The position numbers were made by a program, and so were the translations under genes. A DNA stretch of 64,000 nt from the NCBI RefSeq assembly GCF_013055795.1, contig NZ_JABETO010000016.1, positions 22,871 to 86,870 on the forward strand, read 5' to 3'. The notes below the pieces were generated by a model. That model had not been told where the DNA came from, searched no databases, and saw only the letters and a program-made list of their open reading frames with translations. Each line of letters starts with the position of its first letter. Positions within the stretch are counted from its first letter, which is position 1. This DNA is from Streptomyces sp. I05A-00742. GTDB taxonomy: Bacteria > Actinomycetota > Actinomycetes > Streptomycetales > Streptomycetaceae. Positions 16,153-24,821 of the stretch are shown piece after piece.

Positions 16153-17091
16153 ATGTCCGGGTCGCGCGTCATCGCCCTCGGTCACTACCAGCCCGCGACC
16201 GTCCTCACCAACGACGAGCTCGCGGCCATGGTGGACACCAGCGACGAATGGATCCGCTCCCGCGTGGGCATCCACACCCGGCGGATAGCCGGACCCGACG
16301 AGACCGTCGACGCGATGGCCTCCGAGGCCGCCGCCAAGGCGCTCGCCGCAAGCGGGCTCGACCCGGCCGACGTCGACCTCGTCCTCGTCGCCACCTGCAC
16401 CGCCGTGGACCGCAGCCCGAACACGGCCGCCCGCGTCGCGGCCCGACTGGGGCTCCCGGCCCCCGCCGTCATGGACGTCAACGTCGTCTGCTCCGGCTTC
16501 ACCCACGCCCTGGCCTCCGCCGACCACGCCATCCGTGCCGGGGCGGCCAGGAACGCCCTGGTCATCGGCGTGGAGAAGTTCACGGACGTGGTCGACTGGA
16601 CGGACCGCTCGACCTGCGTCCTCGTCGGCGACGGCGCGGGCGCCGCGGTCGTCACCGCCTCGGACGAGCCGGGCATCGGCCCGGTGGTCTGGGGGTCCGT
16701 GCCGGACATGGGGCACGCCGTCCGCATCGAGGGCACCCCGTCCCGGTTCGCCCAGGAGGGCCAGTCCGTCTACCGCTGGGCCACCACCCAGCTGCCGCCG
16801 ATCGCCCGGTCGGTGTGCGAGCGGGCCGGGGTCGCGCCCGAGGAGCTGGCGGCGGTCGTGCTCCACCAGGCGAACCTTCGCATCATCGAACCGGTCGCCC
16901 GCAGGATCGGCGCCGTCAACGCCGTGATCGCCACGGACGTCACCGAGTCCGGCAACACCTCGGCCGCGAGCATCCCGCTCGCCCTGTCCAAGCTCGTCGA
17001 ACGCGGGGCGGTCCCGTCCGGCGCGCCGGTGCTGCTCTTCGGCTTCGGCGGCAACCTCTCGTACGCGGGCCAGGTCATCCGCTGCCCGTGA
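16153..17091 (+). CDS. FabH-like beta-ketoacyl-ACP synthase III
   Basis: 312 residues with thiolase-fold KASIII features. The catalytic cysteine lies in NVVCSGFTHAL, the histidine in VLHQANLRIIE, and the asparagine in VTESGNTSAASIPL; the Gly-rich end is FGFGGNLSYAGQV. It condenses an acyl-CoA starter with malonyl-ACP. An AGGAGG site precedes the ATG. It is not next to other fatty-acid genes, so it may serve a specialised pathway or act as a second FabH. The glycine-to-aspartate DWTDRSTCVLVGDGAGA block is normal for the family. Confidence 0.87.
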   Translation: MSGSRVIALGHYQPATVLTNDELAAMVDTSDEWIRSRVGIHTRRIAGPDETVDAMASEAAAKALAASGLDPADVDLVLVATCTAVDRSPNTAARVAARLGLPAPAVMDVNVVCSGFTHALASADHAIRAGAARNALVIGVEKFTDVVDWTDRSTCVLVGDGAGAAVVTASDEPGIGPVVWGSVPDMGHAVRIEGTPSRFAQEGQSVYRWATTQLPPIARSVCERAGVAPEELAAVVLHQANLRIIEPVARRIGAVNAVIATDVTESGNTSAASIPLALSKLVERGAVPSGAPVLLFGFGGNLSYAGQVIRCP

Positions 17092-17210
17092 CCCGGGCCC
17101 GGTCCTGCCCGGTCCTGACCGGCCCAGTCCTGCCCGGCCCGGTCAGGAGGTCGACCGGGGTGTCCGATCCGTTCAAGACCGGCCGGCGTGATGCCGCATA
17201 CGGTGATCGC

Positions 17211-17600
17211 ATGACACCTCGATTCGACTGCACCGGCCTCGTCGTCGCGGACATGGCCGCCTCTCTCGCCTTCTACCGCCGCCTCGGCCTGGACGTCCCG
17301 GCGGAGGCCGACGCCCTGCCGCACGTCGAGCACGTCCTGCCGGGCGGCCTGCGGCTGCTGTGGGACACCGACGAGACGTACCGTTCCTTCGACCCCGACA
17401 CCGCGCTCTCCTCCGGCCCGGGGCGTGTGACCCTGGGCTTCGCGTGCGCCGGCCCGGCCGAGGTGGACAAGGTCTGGGCCGACCTGACGGGCGCCGGCTA
17501 CCGGGGGCTCAAGGAGCCGTGGGACGCGGTCTGGGGACAGCGGTACGCGATCGTGCTGGACCCGGACGGGAACTCGATCGACCTGTTCGCGGCCCTGTAG
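17211..17600 (+). CDS. VOC-superfamily (glyoxalase-like) protein
   Basis: A 129-residue single VOC module, with two beta-alpha-beta-beta-beta halves: FDCTGLVVADMAASLAFYRRLGL and GRVTLGFACAGPAEVDKVWADL. The end YAIVLDPDGNSIDLF is typical of VOC proteins. Only some of the metal ligands of true glyoxalases can be placed, so the substrate is unknown; antibiotic-binding and dioxygenase relatives exist. Confidence 0.82.
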   Translation: MTPRFDCTGLVVADMAASLAFYRRLGLDVPAEADALPHVEHVLPGGLRLLWDTDETYRSFDPDTALSSGPGRVTLGFACAGPAEVDKVWADLTGAGYRGLKEPWDAVWGQRYAIVLDPDGNSIDLFAAL

Positions 17601-17654
17601 GCGCCCTCCGGCCCGGCCGGCGCCCGAGCACGGCCCCGGCGGTCCGGGCGGCCC

Positions 17655-17819
17655 GGGTGCCGTGGTCTCAGCGCCCCTGCCCCGGGGCCGGGAGCCATGG
17701 CCTCAGCACCCCGGGCTTCGGTCCGCTGGCCTCAGCACCCCTGGCCTCAGCGCCCCGGGCCTCAGCGCCCCGGGCTTCAGTCCCATGGCCTCGGCACCCT
17801 GACCTCAGTGCCCCTGACC
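17655..17819. repeat. short tandem repeats of about 15-17 bp
   Basis: Imperfect units built on CCTCAGCGCCCCGGG or CCTCAGTGCCCCTGA recur about nine times between the VOC gene and the 3' end of the AraC gene. The pattern looks like slippage-driven expansion in a convergent 3' region. The last units run into the stop codon of the AraC gene at 17820-17822. Confidence 0.7.
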
Positions 17820-18527
17820 TCAGTGCCCCCGGACGAGCTCCCCGAGGGTGACGCCGGTGAGCCCCCGCACCTCCCGCGCCAGATGCGCCTGGTCCGCGTA
17901 CCCGCAGGCGACCGCCACGTCCGCGAACCGGACTCCGGCGCGTGCCAGCTCCAGCGCCCGGTTCGCCCGGAGCACCCGGGCCAGGGTCTTCGGCCCGTAC
18001 CCGAAGGCGCGCAGGGCACGCCGGTGCACCTGCCGCTCGCTCAGGCCCAGCCGGTCGGCCAGTACGGCCACCGGCTCGCCGCGCCGGGCGGACGCGAGGA
18101 CGGCGGCGGTCACGGCGTCGGGGGCGGTCAGGAGCTCGGGGGCGTCCGCGGCGCTCCCGCGCACGATCTCCTCCAGGACGCGCCCGGGCAGGGGTGCCTC
18201 CGCAACGCGTTCGACGACGGTCCGGGCCCGACGCGCGGGCCACAGGTCCTCCAGGGGGACCCGCAGGTCGCGGAGCTCGTGGGCGGGCACACCGAGCAGG
18301 GCCGGTGCGGTGCCGGGGGCGAAACGCATCCCCGTGTACGTGGCGCCCGGCGCGGCGTCCGTGAGGTGTGCCTGGGTGTCTGGGCCCGCCACGAGCAGCC
18401 GTCCGCCGTCCCAGATGAGGTCCATGCAGCCGTCCGGGAGGACGCGCACGGGGTCCGACGAGACATCCGCGCGGGTCCACAGGACCGCCCCGGCCACCGC
18501 TCGCGAGGGCCGCTCGCGGTAGGTCAC
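17820..18527 (-). CDS. AraC-family transcriptional regulator
   Basis: 235 residues. The C-terminal third has two HTH motifs, AVLADRLGLSERQVHRRALRAFGYGPKTLARVLRANRAL and RFADVAVACGYADQAHLAREVRGLTGVTLGEL, the AraC signature. The N-terminal domain contains LPDGCMDLIWDGGRLLVAGPD, typical of the DUF6597-type sensor of Ada/AraC relatives. I use the GTG at 18527, which overlaps the stop of the upstream small gene as TAGTG and so is probably translationally coupled. The target is unknown. Confidence 0.83.
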   Translation of the reverse strand: MTYRERPSRAVAGAVLWTRADVSSDPVRVLPDGCMDLIWDGGRLLVAGPDTQAHLTDAAPGATYTGMRFAPGTAPALLGVPAHELRDLRVPLEDLWPARRARTVVERVAEAPLPGRVLEEIVRGSAADAPELLTAPDAVTAAVLASARRGEPVAVLADRLGLSERQVHRRALRAFGYGPKTLARVLRANRALELARAGVRFADVAVACGYADQAHLAREVRGLTGVTLGELVRGH

Positions 18528-18751
18528 TAGGGCGACTCCCGCAGGTAGAGCGCCCCGCAGGAGTGGCAGATGGGGACCTTTCCCGTGCCCCAGAGCTCCA
18601 CGGAGCGGACAGCCGCGGCCGGGTCGAGCTCTCGGCCGCACATCGCGGTCCCGCCGTCGACCTCACGGACCACGTGCCATGTCTTGACCGCGGGGTCGAT
18701 GTCGTCCGGGGAGCTGCCGTCCGCGTACTCGGCGCGCAACTCGTGTTCCAT
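18527..18751 (-). CDS. small Cys-containing protein, unknown function
   Basis: A 74-residue protein with AMCGRELDP and CHSCGALYLRESP, three cysteines and a histidine that could hold a zinc ion. A strong AGGAGGAGG site precedes the ATG at 18751. Its stop codon overlaps the GTG of the AraC gene, so the two form an operon. Similar small proteins are common in actinomycetes. I know no function. Confidence 0.65.
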   Translation of the reverse strand: MEHELRAEYADGSSPDDIDPAVKTWHVVREVDGGTAMCGRELDPAAAVRSVELWGTGKVPICHSCGALYLRESP

Positions 18752-18830
18752 ACGGCCTCCTCCTGGTTCTCCCCGTGATCCACGATGCGCCGGGGCCCGC
18801 GGGGGCGCCACCGGCGCCGGCGGGCCGCGG

Positions 18831-19742
18831 TCAGAACACCGACCAGCCCGTCAGGGTGGTGAAGTGGTCCAGCGCGGCGACACCCGCCACCGAGTTCCCC
18901 CGGGCGTCCAGCCCCGGGCTCCACACGCAGAGCGTGCAGCGCCCGGGTATGACGGCAATGATGCCGCCGCCCACACCGCTCTTGCCCGGCAGGCCCACCC
19001 GGTAGGCGAAATCGCCCGCCGCGTCGTAGGTCCCGCAGGTCAGCATCACCGCGTTGATCTGCTTCGCCTCCCGGCGGGGCAGCAGCCGGGTGCCGTCGGT
19101 GCGCAGACCGTGGCGGGCGAGGAAGCCGCTCGCCAGGGCCAGGTCCCGGCAGCTCATCTCGATGGAGCACTGCCAGAAATAGTGCTCCAGCACCGTGGGA
19201 ACGGGGTTGTCGAGGTTGTCGTAGCTGGCCATGAAGTGGGCGAGGGCCGCGTTCCGGTCGCCGTGCTCGGATTCCGACTTCGCGACGGCGGGGTCGAAGG
19301 AGACATCCGGATTGCCGCTCTCCGCGCGCAGGAATTCCAGCATCGTGGTGCTGGCGTCGCCCGTCAGGGTCTGGAGCCGGTCGGTGACGACCAGCGCGCC
19401 GGCGTTGATGAACGGATTGCGCGGAATGCCGTTCTCGTATTCGAGCTGGACCAGGGAGTTGAAGGCATTTCCGGACGGTTCGGTTCCGACCCGTTCCCAG
19501 ATTCTGTCCCCGCCTTCGGCCAGGACGAGCGCCAGGCCGAACGCCTTGGAGATGGACTGCACGGAGAACGGCCGCTCCCAGTCCCCCACGCCGTACACAC
19601 CGCCGTCGACGTCGGCGACCGCCATGCCGAACTGGCCGGCGTCCACCCCCGCCAGGGCCGGGATGTACTGCGCCGCCTGTCCGCGGCCCACCAGCGGGCG
19701 CGCGAACGCGGCGACCTCTTCGAGGACGGCCTGGTAGTCCAC
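18831..19742 (-). CDS. glsA: glutaminase
   Basis: 303 residues, the normal size for a bacterial type glutaminase with beta-lactamase-like fold. The catalytic serine lies in FSVQSISKAFGLAL; further motifs are PSGNAFNSLVQLEYENGIPRNPFINAGAL (read in parts) and AYRVGLPGKSGVGGGI. It converts glutamine to glutamate and ammonia in the cytoplasm. The GTG at 19742 gives the family length; the longer open frame upstream is GC artefact. It stands alone, divergent from the amidase gene. Confidence 0.92.
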   Translation of the reverse strand: MDYQAVLEEVAAFARPLVGRGQAAQYIPALAGVDAGQFGMAVADVDGGVYGVGDWERPFSVQSISKAFGLALVLAEGGDRIWERVGTEPSGNAFNSLVQLEYENGIPRNPFINAGALVVTDRLQTLTGDASTTMLEFLRAESGNPDVSFDPAVAKSESEHGDRNAALAHFMASYDNLDNPVPTVLEHYFWQCSIEMSCRDLALASGFLARHGLRTDGTRLLPRREAKQINAVMLTCGTYDAAGDFAYRVGLPGKSGVGGGIIAVIPGRCTLCVWSPGLDARGNSVAGVAALDHFTTLTGWSVF

Positions 19743-19910
19743 TGGCGTGCGCTTTCTGTCTCCGTACCGGTGTGCGACGTCCGGCCTGCGGCCGAATCGG
19801 CTCGCACGATATCCGAACGCCCCGATCACCTGCGAACTTTTCGGTAGAACGGGGCCATTCAGGCGTAAGCGACAGGGCGTACGCCATCGGACCGCCGAGG
19901 AGCACGGACC

Positions 19911-20501
19911 GTGGCCCGACCCATGTCCGCGGGGGAACTGCTCACCGCTCTGAGAGCGGAGGGCTCCACCGTCGTCGAGGTGCCCGGCTGGCGCACCCAC
20001 AACCGCGCCGGGCACGGCCCCTGGGGTCCGGTCCACGGTGTCATCGTCCACCACACCGCCACCTCCGGCACCGACTCCACCGTCCGGCTCTGCTGGAACG
20101 GCACCGACGCCCTGCCCGGCCCCCTGTGCCATGGCGTCATCGGCAAGGACGCCCGGGTCCATCTCGTCGGCTGCGGGCGCGCCAACCACGCGGGCGGCGG
20201 GGACCCGGACGTCCTGCGGGCCGTCGTCGCGGAGCAGCGCCTGCCGCCCCCGCGGCGGACCGGCTCCGACGGGAACGTCCACTTCTACGGCTTCGAGTGC
20301 GTCAATCTCGGCAACGGCGCGGATCCCTGGCCGGAGGCCCAGCTGGAGGCGGTCGAACGGGCGGCGGCCGCGGTCTGCCGGCACCACGGCTGGACCGAGC
20401 GGTCCGTCATCGGGCATCTGGAATGGCGCCCGGGGAAGATCGATCCCCGCGGCTTCACCATGGACCGGCTGCGCCGGCGGATCCGCGACCGGCTCGGCTG
20501 A
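19911..20501 (+). CDS. N-acetylmuramoyl-L-alanine amidase (Amidase_2/PGRP fold)
   Basis: 196 residues. VHGVIVHHTATSG carries the first zinc histidines, NVHFYGFECVNLGNG the central strand, and VIGHLEWRPGKIDPRGF the last histidine and lysine/aspartate of the amidase_2 zinc site. No signal peptide is visible, so it may act inside, be released by lysis or a phage-like holin, or use another export route. GTG at 19911 (GAGGAG upstream) is used; ATG at 19923 is possible. It cleaves the stem peptide from muramic acid. Confidence 0.83.
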   Translation: MARPMSAGELLTALRAEGSTVVEVPGWRTHNRAGHGPWGPVHGVIVHHTATSGTDSTVRLCWNGTDALPGPLCHGVIGKDARVHLVGCGRANHAGGGDPDVLRAVVAEQRLPPPRRTGSDGNVHFYGFECVNLGNGADPWPEAQLEAVERAAAAVCRHHGWTERSVIGHLEWRPGKIDPRGFTMDRLRRRIRDRLG

Positions 20502-20579
20502 CCACCGGGCGGGCGAGGCGTCCCCGGAGAAGTCCCCGGCCGATGAGTTCCCGACCCAGGAGTCCCCGACAATGGGAGG

Positions 20580-21533
20580 GTGACCGGCCCGTCTTCCCTC
20601 GACTCCCGCGCCTCCCTGGACCCCGTGGTCCTGCGGCCCCTGCTGCCGTCCCCCGTCGCCGAACTGGCGGACGAGCGGTTCACCCGCCGCGGCGTACGGC
20701 TGCTCCTCAAGCGGGACGACCTCATACATCCCCGGCTGCCCGGCAACAAGTGGCGCAAGCTGGAGCCCAACCTGCGCGCGGCGGCGGCCGCCGGCCGGTC
20801 CACCCTGCTCACCTTCGGCGGCGCCTACTCCAACCACCTGCGGGCCACCGCGGCCGCGGGCCGCCTCCTCGGTTTCGCCACGATCGGTGTCGTGCGCGGC
20901 GACGAGCTGGCCGACCGCCCGCTGAACTGGTCGCTGGCCCGCTGCGCGGCCGACGGCATGCGCCTGCGTTTCGTGGACCGGGCCACCTACCGGCGCAAGA
21001 CCGAGCCCGAGGTGCTGGCCTCGCTCGGGGCGGGCGGCTGCCACGTCGTCCCCGAGGGCGGCAGCAACGCCGCCGCCGTCCACGGCTGCGCGGTGCTCGG
21101 CCGCGAACTCCGCGCCGTCCTCGGCCCCGGCGACGTGGCCGGCGTCGCCTGCGGCACGGGCGGGACGCTCGCCGGGCTGGCCGCCGGGCTGGGCGAGGGG
21201 CCGCGCGCCCTCGGCTTCCCCGTGCTCAAGGGCGGCTTCCTCGGCGCGGAGGTCGAGCGGCTGCAGACCGCCGCCTTCGGCGGCCGGCGGGGCAACTGGT
21301 CGCTCGACGACCGCTTCCACTGCGGCGGTTACGCCCGCGCCACCCCGGAACTGGACGCCTTCGCCGACGACTTCGCCGCCCGCCACGGTCTGCCGCCGGA
21401 ACGGCTGTACGTGGCCAAGGCGCTGTACGGCCTGACGACACTTGCCGAGGAGGGTGCCTTCGCGCCCGGGACGACGGCCGCGGCCGTGATCACGGGCGGC
21501 CCCGATCCGACTCCGGACGCGCCCGGCGACTGA
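20580..21533 (+). CDS. PLP-dependent ACC deaminase/D-cysteine desulfhydrase-like enzyme
   Basis: 317 residues of fold-type II PLP enzymes. The PLP lysine is in LPGNKWRKLEPNL, followed by TFGGAYSNHLRATAAAG, and the phosphate loop is ACGTGGTLAGLAAGL. These features match the 1-aminocyclopropane-1-carboxylate deaminase/D-cysteine desulfhydrase group. Which substrate is used cannot be read. The annotated GTG overlaps GGGAGG closely, so the true start may be a few codons further in. Confidence 0.82.
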   Translation: MTGPSSLDSRASLDPVVLRPLLPSPVAELADERFTRRGVRLLLKRDDLIHPRLPGNKWRKLEPNLRAAAAAGRSTLLTFGGAYSNHLRATAAAGRLLGFATIGVVRGDELADRPLNWSLARCAADGMRLRFVDRATYRRKTEPEVLASLGAGGCHVVPEGGSNAAAVHGCAVLGRELRAVLGPGDVAGVACGTGGTLAGLAAGLGEGPRALGFPVLKGGFLGAEVERLQTAAFGGRRGNWSLDDRFHCGGYARATPELDAFADDFAARHGLPPERLYVAKALYGLTTLAEEGAFAPGTTAAAVITGGPDPTPDAPGD

Positions 21534-21598
21534 TCCGCGCGGACGCCGTCCGCTCCCGGCTCCTCCCGCTCGCCACCGAATCGTTCCGCGCCACCGGA

Positions 21599-23200
21599 TC
21601 ATTCCGCCGCCTCCTCCCGGTACGCCGCCGCCTCCTCCAGGTCCAGCCGCCGCAGCAGCGTCCTCAGCATCTCGTCGTCGATCCGCCGCGCGTCGCGCAG
21701 GGCGACGAAGACCGCACGCTCGGCCTCGATGACTTCCCTGGTCAGCCGCCGGTAGGTGTCGTCCGCCGACTCCCCGGTGGTCTCGTGGACGGCGCCGAGC
21801 CGCTCCCACACCGCGTTGCGGCGCCGCTCCAGGACGGCGCGCAGCCGGTCGGCGAGCGGCTGGGGAAGGGTGTTGCGGTCGTCGGCGAGGAGCTCTTCGA
21901 GCCGGTGCTCGGCGGCGGTGGACGCCTCGCTCTGGGCCTGCGCCTCGGCGAGAGTGACGGACCGCGGGTCGCGGCCCCGCAGCCGGAGCGCGCGGATCAG
22001 CGGGGGCAGGGTGAGGCCCTGGACGACGAGCGTGCCGATCACAGTGGTGAAGGTGAGGAACAGCACCAGATTGCGGGCGGGAAACGCGTCGCCGCCATGG
22101 ATGGTGACGGGGATCGAGAAGGCGATGGCGAGCGAGACGACCCCGCGCATGCCGGCCCAGCCGACGACGAAGGCGCCGCGGGCGGTGGTCTCCTGTTCGC
22201 GCTCGCGGATCCGCGCGGACAGCATGCGCGGCAGGAACGTGACGGGATAGACCCAGAGGAAGCGGAAGACCACCACGGCGAGGAAGACCGCGACGGCATA
22301 CCTCGCCGCCTCGTCCACCCCATACGTCCCCAGTCCGCCCACCACGACGCGCAGTTGAAGACCGATCAGGGCGAAGACGGCGGATTCCAGGATAAAGGCG
22401 ACCATCCTCCAGACCGCCGCCTCCTGAAGTCTCGTGGCGAAGTCCACCTGCCACGAACGGTGTCCGAGGAAGAGGCCGACCACCACGACGGCGAGCACGC
22501 CCGACGCCTCCACCTGTTCGGCGGCGCTGTAGGCGACGAAGGGGATGAGCAGCGAGAGGGTGTTCTGGAGCAACGGGTCGCGCAGCCGCTTGCGCAGCCA
22601 GTGCAGCGGCACCATGAGGACCAGCCCGACCCCGACACCGCCGAGCGCCGCCACCGCGAACTCCCGCACGCCGCCCGCCCAGGTGGCACCCTCGCCCACG
22701 GCGGCGGCGAGGGCCACCTTGTAGGCGGTGATCGCGGTGGCGTCGTTCACCAGGGACTCGCCCTGCAGGATCGTGGTGATGCGCGAGGGCAGCCCCAGCC
22801 GGCGGGCGATCGCGGTGGCGGCGACGGCGTCGGGCGGGGCCACGACCGCGCCGAGGACTAGCGCCGCCGTCAACGGCAGGTCCGGCACCACCAGAAAGGC
22901 GGTACAGCCGACGGCGAGGGTGGCGAAGAGCACATAGCCGACCGAGAGCAGCGCCACCGGCCGGGCGTTGGCGCGCAGGTCGAGGTACGAACTGTCGAGC
23001 GCGGCGGTGTGCAGCAGCGGCGGCAGCAGCAGGGGCAGCACGATGTCCGGTTCGAGGGTGTAGTCCGGTACGCCGGGCAGGTACGAGACGGCGAGCCCCG
23101 CCGCCACCAGCAGCAGCGGCGCGGACACGGGTGTTCTGCGCGCGGCGCCCGCCACGGCTGCGCTCCCCGCCACCAGCACCAGCAGTGGCATCACGTCCAT
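21599..23200 (-). CDS. CPA1-type Na+/H+ antiporter
   Basis: About 533 residues with roughly twelve membrane segments and a C-terminal cytoplasmic region of about 130 charged residues. The ion-binding region ALVLGAVVAPPDAVAATAIA and ILQGESLVNDATAITAYKVAL is the NhaP/NHE ND-type signature. It exchanges external protons for internal Na+ or K+. Start at the ATG at 23200 is tentative; GTG at 23233 and ATG at 23191 are alternatives. It faces the UBP-zinc-finger gene across a 50-base gap. Confidence 0.85.
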   Translation of the reverse strand: MDVMPLLVLVAGSAAVAGAARRTPVSAPLLLVAAGLAVSYLPGVPDYTLEPDIVLPLLLPPLLHTAALDSSYLDLRANARPVALLSVGYVLFATLAVGCTAFLVVPDLPLTAALVLGAVVAPPDAVAATAIARRLGLPSRITTILQGESLVNDATAITAYKVALAAAVGEGATWAGGVREFAVAALGGVGVGLVLMVPLHWLRKRLRDPLLQNTLSLLIPFVAYSAAEQVEASGVLAVVVVGLFLGHRSWQVDFATRLQEAAVWRMVAFILESAVFALIGLQLRVVVGGLGTYGVDEAARYAVAVFLAVVVFRFLWVYPVTFLPRMLSARIREREQETTARGAFVVGWAGMRGVVSLAIAFSIPVTIHGGDAFPARNLVLFLTFTTVIGTLVVQGLTLPPLIRALRLRGRDPRSVTLAEAQAQSEASTAAEHRLEELLADDRNTLPQPLADRLRAVLERRRNAVWERLGAVHETTGESADDTYRRLTREVIEAERAVFVALRDARRIDDEMLRTLLRRLDLEEAAAYREEAAE

Positions 23201-23250
23201 CGGTGCCCACCCATGTCCATGCCGCTCCCTCACCTTCTAGTCTGGCCATC

Positions 23251-23514
23251 ATGATCGAATGCCCGCACTGCGCCGAGCTGCCGCGCCCCGAGCCCGTCCC
23301 GCTGAGCGAGACCTGCCCCGAGTGCGCGGCGGCCGGCAGCCACCCCGTCCAGCTCCGGCTGTGCCTGGAGTGCGGGCACGTGGGGTGCTGCGACTCGTCG
23401 CCGCACCGCCACGCCACCGCCCACTTCGAGGAGACCGGCCACGCGGTGATGCGCAGCTTCGAGCCGGGCGAGTCCTGGCGGTGGTGCTACGTCGACCGGC
23501 ACCTGCTGCCTTGA
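23251..23514 (+). CDS. UBP-type zinc-finger protein
   Basis: An 87-residue protein that is almost only a ZnF-UBP domain: CPHC, ETCPECAAAG, LRLCLECGHVGCCDSSPHRHATAHFEETGHAVMRS. All the Cys and His ligands are visible. In eukaryotes the fold binds the ubiquitin C-terminus; in actinomycetes the role of these stand-alone domains is unknown. It often sits next to a Na+/H+ antiporter in Streptomyces, as here, which suggests a shared promoter region. Confidence 0.85.
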   Translation: MIECPHCAELPRPEPVPLSETCPECAAAGSHPVQLRLCLECGHVGCCDSSPHRHATAHFEETGHAVMRSFEPGESWRWCYVDRHLLP

Positions 23515-23643
23515 TGCTCCCCGCCGGTCCGTCGAACGTCCCCCTGATATTCCCTGAGAGAACCCCGACTTCCCCCTGACCCCGACCGGGCCGCGCGGTC
23601 CCGCGGCCCGGGCACTGTCGGTGCCGCCCGCTAGCATGCACAC

Positions 23644-24189
23644 ATGATCCGACCCGCGACGCCCGCCGACGTTCCCGTCCTCCACGCGATGATTCGTGAA
23701 CTCGCCGCCTACGAGCGGGAGCTGGAGGAGGCGCGGGCCACCGAGGAGCAACTGCACGAGGCGCTCTTCGGGGCGCACCCGGCGGTCTTCGCCCTGATTG
23801 CGGAGAGTGACGCGGTCACGGAGGGCAGCGCCGCCCCGGCGGGCGGACCGCTCGGCTTCGCGCTCTGGTTCCGCAACTTCTCCACCTGGACGGGCACGCA
23901 CGGTGTTTATCTGGAGGACCTCTACGTGCGTCCCGAGGCGCGTGGCGGGGGCTACGGCAAGGCGCTCCTCGCCGAGCTGGCCCGGATCTGCGTGGAACGC
24001 GGCTATCAGCGTTTCGAATGGTCAGTGCTGGACTGGAACGAACCCTCGATCCGCTTCTACAAGTCACTGGGCGCGGAGCCCATGGACGAATGGACGGTGC
24101 ACCGGATATCGGGTGAACCGCTCCGCGCTCTTGCGGCACTCGCGCAGAGTGACGAAAATCCCAACAGGGCGACTTCTCTTTCGATTTGA
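23644..24189 (+). CDS. GNAT-family N-acetyltransferase
   Basis: 181 residues with the GNAT fold. GVYLEDLYVRPEARGGGYGKALL carries motif A with the acetyl-CoA pyrophosphate loop R-x-x-G-x-G. FEWSVLDWNEPSIRFYKSLGA is motif B, and the pattern resembles the diamine/spermidine acetyltransferase branch. Substrate unproven. It is monocistronic before the sigma-factor operon. Confidence 0.86.
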   Translation: MIRPATPADVPVLHAMIRELAAYERELEEARATEEQLHEALFGAHPAVFALIAESDAVTEGSAAPAGGPLGFALWFRNFSTWTGTHGVYLEDLYVRPEARGGGYGKALLAELARICVERGYQRFEWSVLDWNEPSIRFYKSLGAEPMDEWTVHRISGEPLRALAALAQSDENPNRATSLSI

Positions 24190-24388
24190 GACCGCAGACC
24201 CCTAGCCACTTTCCGTGCTCATGGGCTTACCATGAGTGACAGTCATGGGCCTGCGGCGCGGACCCACAGATCGCGATAGCGTCGCAGCCGGAAATGTGCC
24301 GCGGCGGCCTTGTGCCATCCTCTCCCGGAGGGGTGCACGGCCGACGCCCGTCAAAGCTCAAGAAGCTTGTGTCACCTTGGAGGTGAGG
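24190..24388 (+). promoter_or_regulatory. leader of the anti-sigma/sigma operon
   Basis: About 200 bases upstream of the anti-sigma gene. It has a perfect 7-bp hairpin CTCATGG/CCATGAG (24218-24236) and a GTGACAGTCAT-like inverted element next to it. In S. coelicolor the equivalent sigH region carries several promoters and a BldD operator; I cannot place these with confidence here. Confidence 0.4.
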
Positions 24389-24805
24389 GTGTCCCCCATC
24401 GCAGGCGAGTCTGGGACGACCCAGGACTTCGTGGAAGTCCGGCTGCCCGCTGCGGGTGCCTACCTGTCGGTCCTGCGGACGGCGACAGCCGGTCTCGCGG
24501 CCCGACTGGACTTCACCCTCGACGAAATCGAGGATCTCCGCATCGCCGTGGACGAGGCGTGCGCGATCCTGCTGCAACAAGCCGTGCCCGGCTCCGTACT
24601 GAGCTGCGTCTTCCGCCTCGTGGGCGACGCGCTCCGGGTGACGGTCTCGGCACCCACCACGGACGGCCGCGCACCCGAGCGCGACACCTTCGCCTGGACG
24701 GTGCTCTCCGCCCTGGCCGGCGAGGTGGACTCCACCGTCGCGGACGACCGCACGGTCAGCATCAGCCTGCACAAGAAGCGCGGCGCCGGCCCCGGGCAGC
24801 CGTGA
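24389..24805 (+). CDS. prsH: RsbW-like anti-sigma factor (anti-SigH)
   Basis: 138 residues with a GHKL ATPase fold. FTLDEIEDLRIAVDEACAILL is the N-box helix and the later region is DTFAWTVLSALAGEVDS. Such proteins bind the sigma factor and hold it inactive, and some phosphorylate an anti-anti-sigma partner. GTG at 24389 follows TTGGAGG with normal spacing. The sigma gene begins 16 bases after its stop. I infer PrsH/UshX from the partner and from wblE nearby. Confidence 0.75.
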   Translation: MSPIAGESGTTQDFVEVRLPAAGAYLSVLRTATAGLAARLDFTLDEIEDLRIAVDEACAILLQQAVPGSVLSCVFRLVGDALRVTVSAPTTDGRAPERDTFAWTVLSALAGEVDSTVADDRTVSISLHKKRGAGPGQP

Positions 24806-24821
24806 CGGAAGAGGGGGCTCC

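Noticed and set aside
19772..22861. 1029-codon plus-strand frame
   Set aside because: It runs in a shifted frame across the amidase and PLP genes and antisense to the antiporter; composition is typical of GC-rich shadow frames.
18831..23417. 1528-codon minus-strand frame as one protein
   Set aside because: Only its last 303 codons (glutaminase) are coding; the rest is antisense to other genes.
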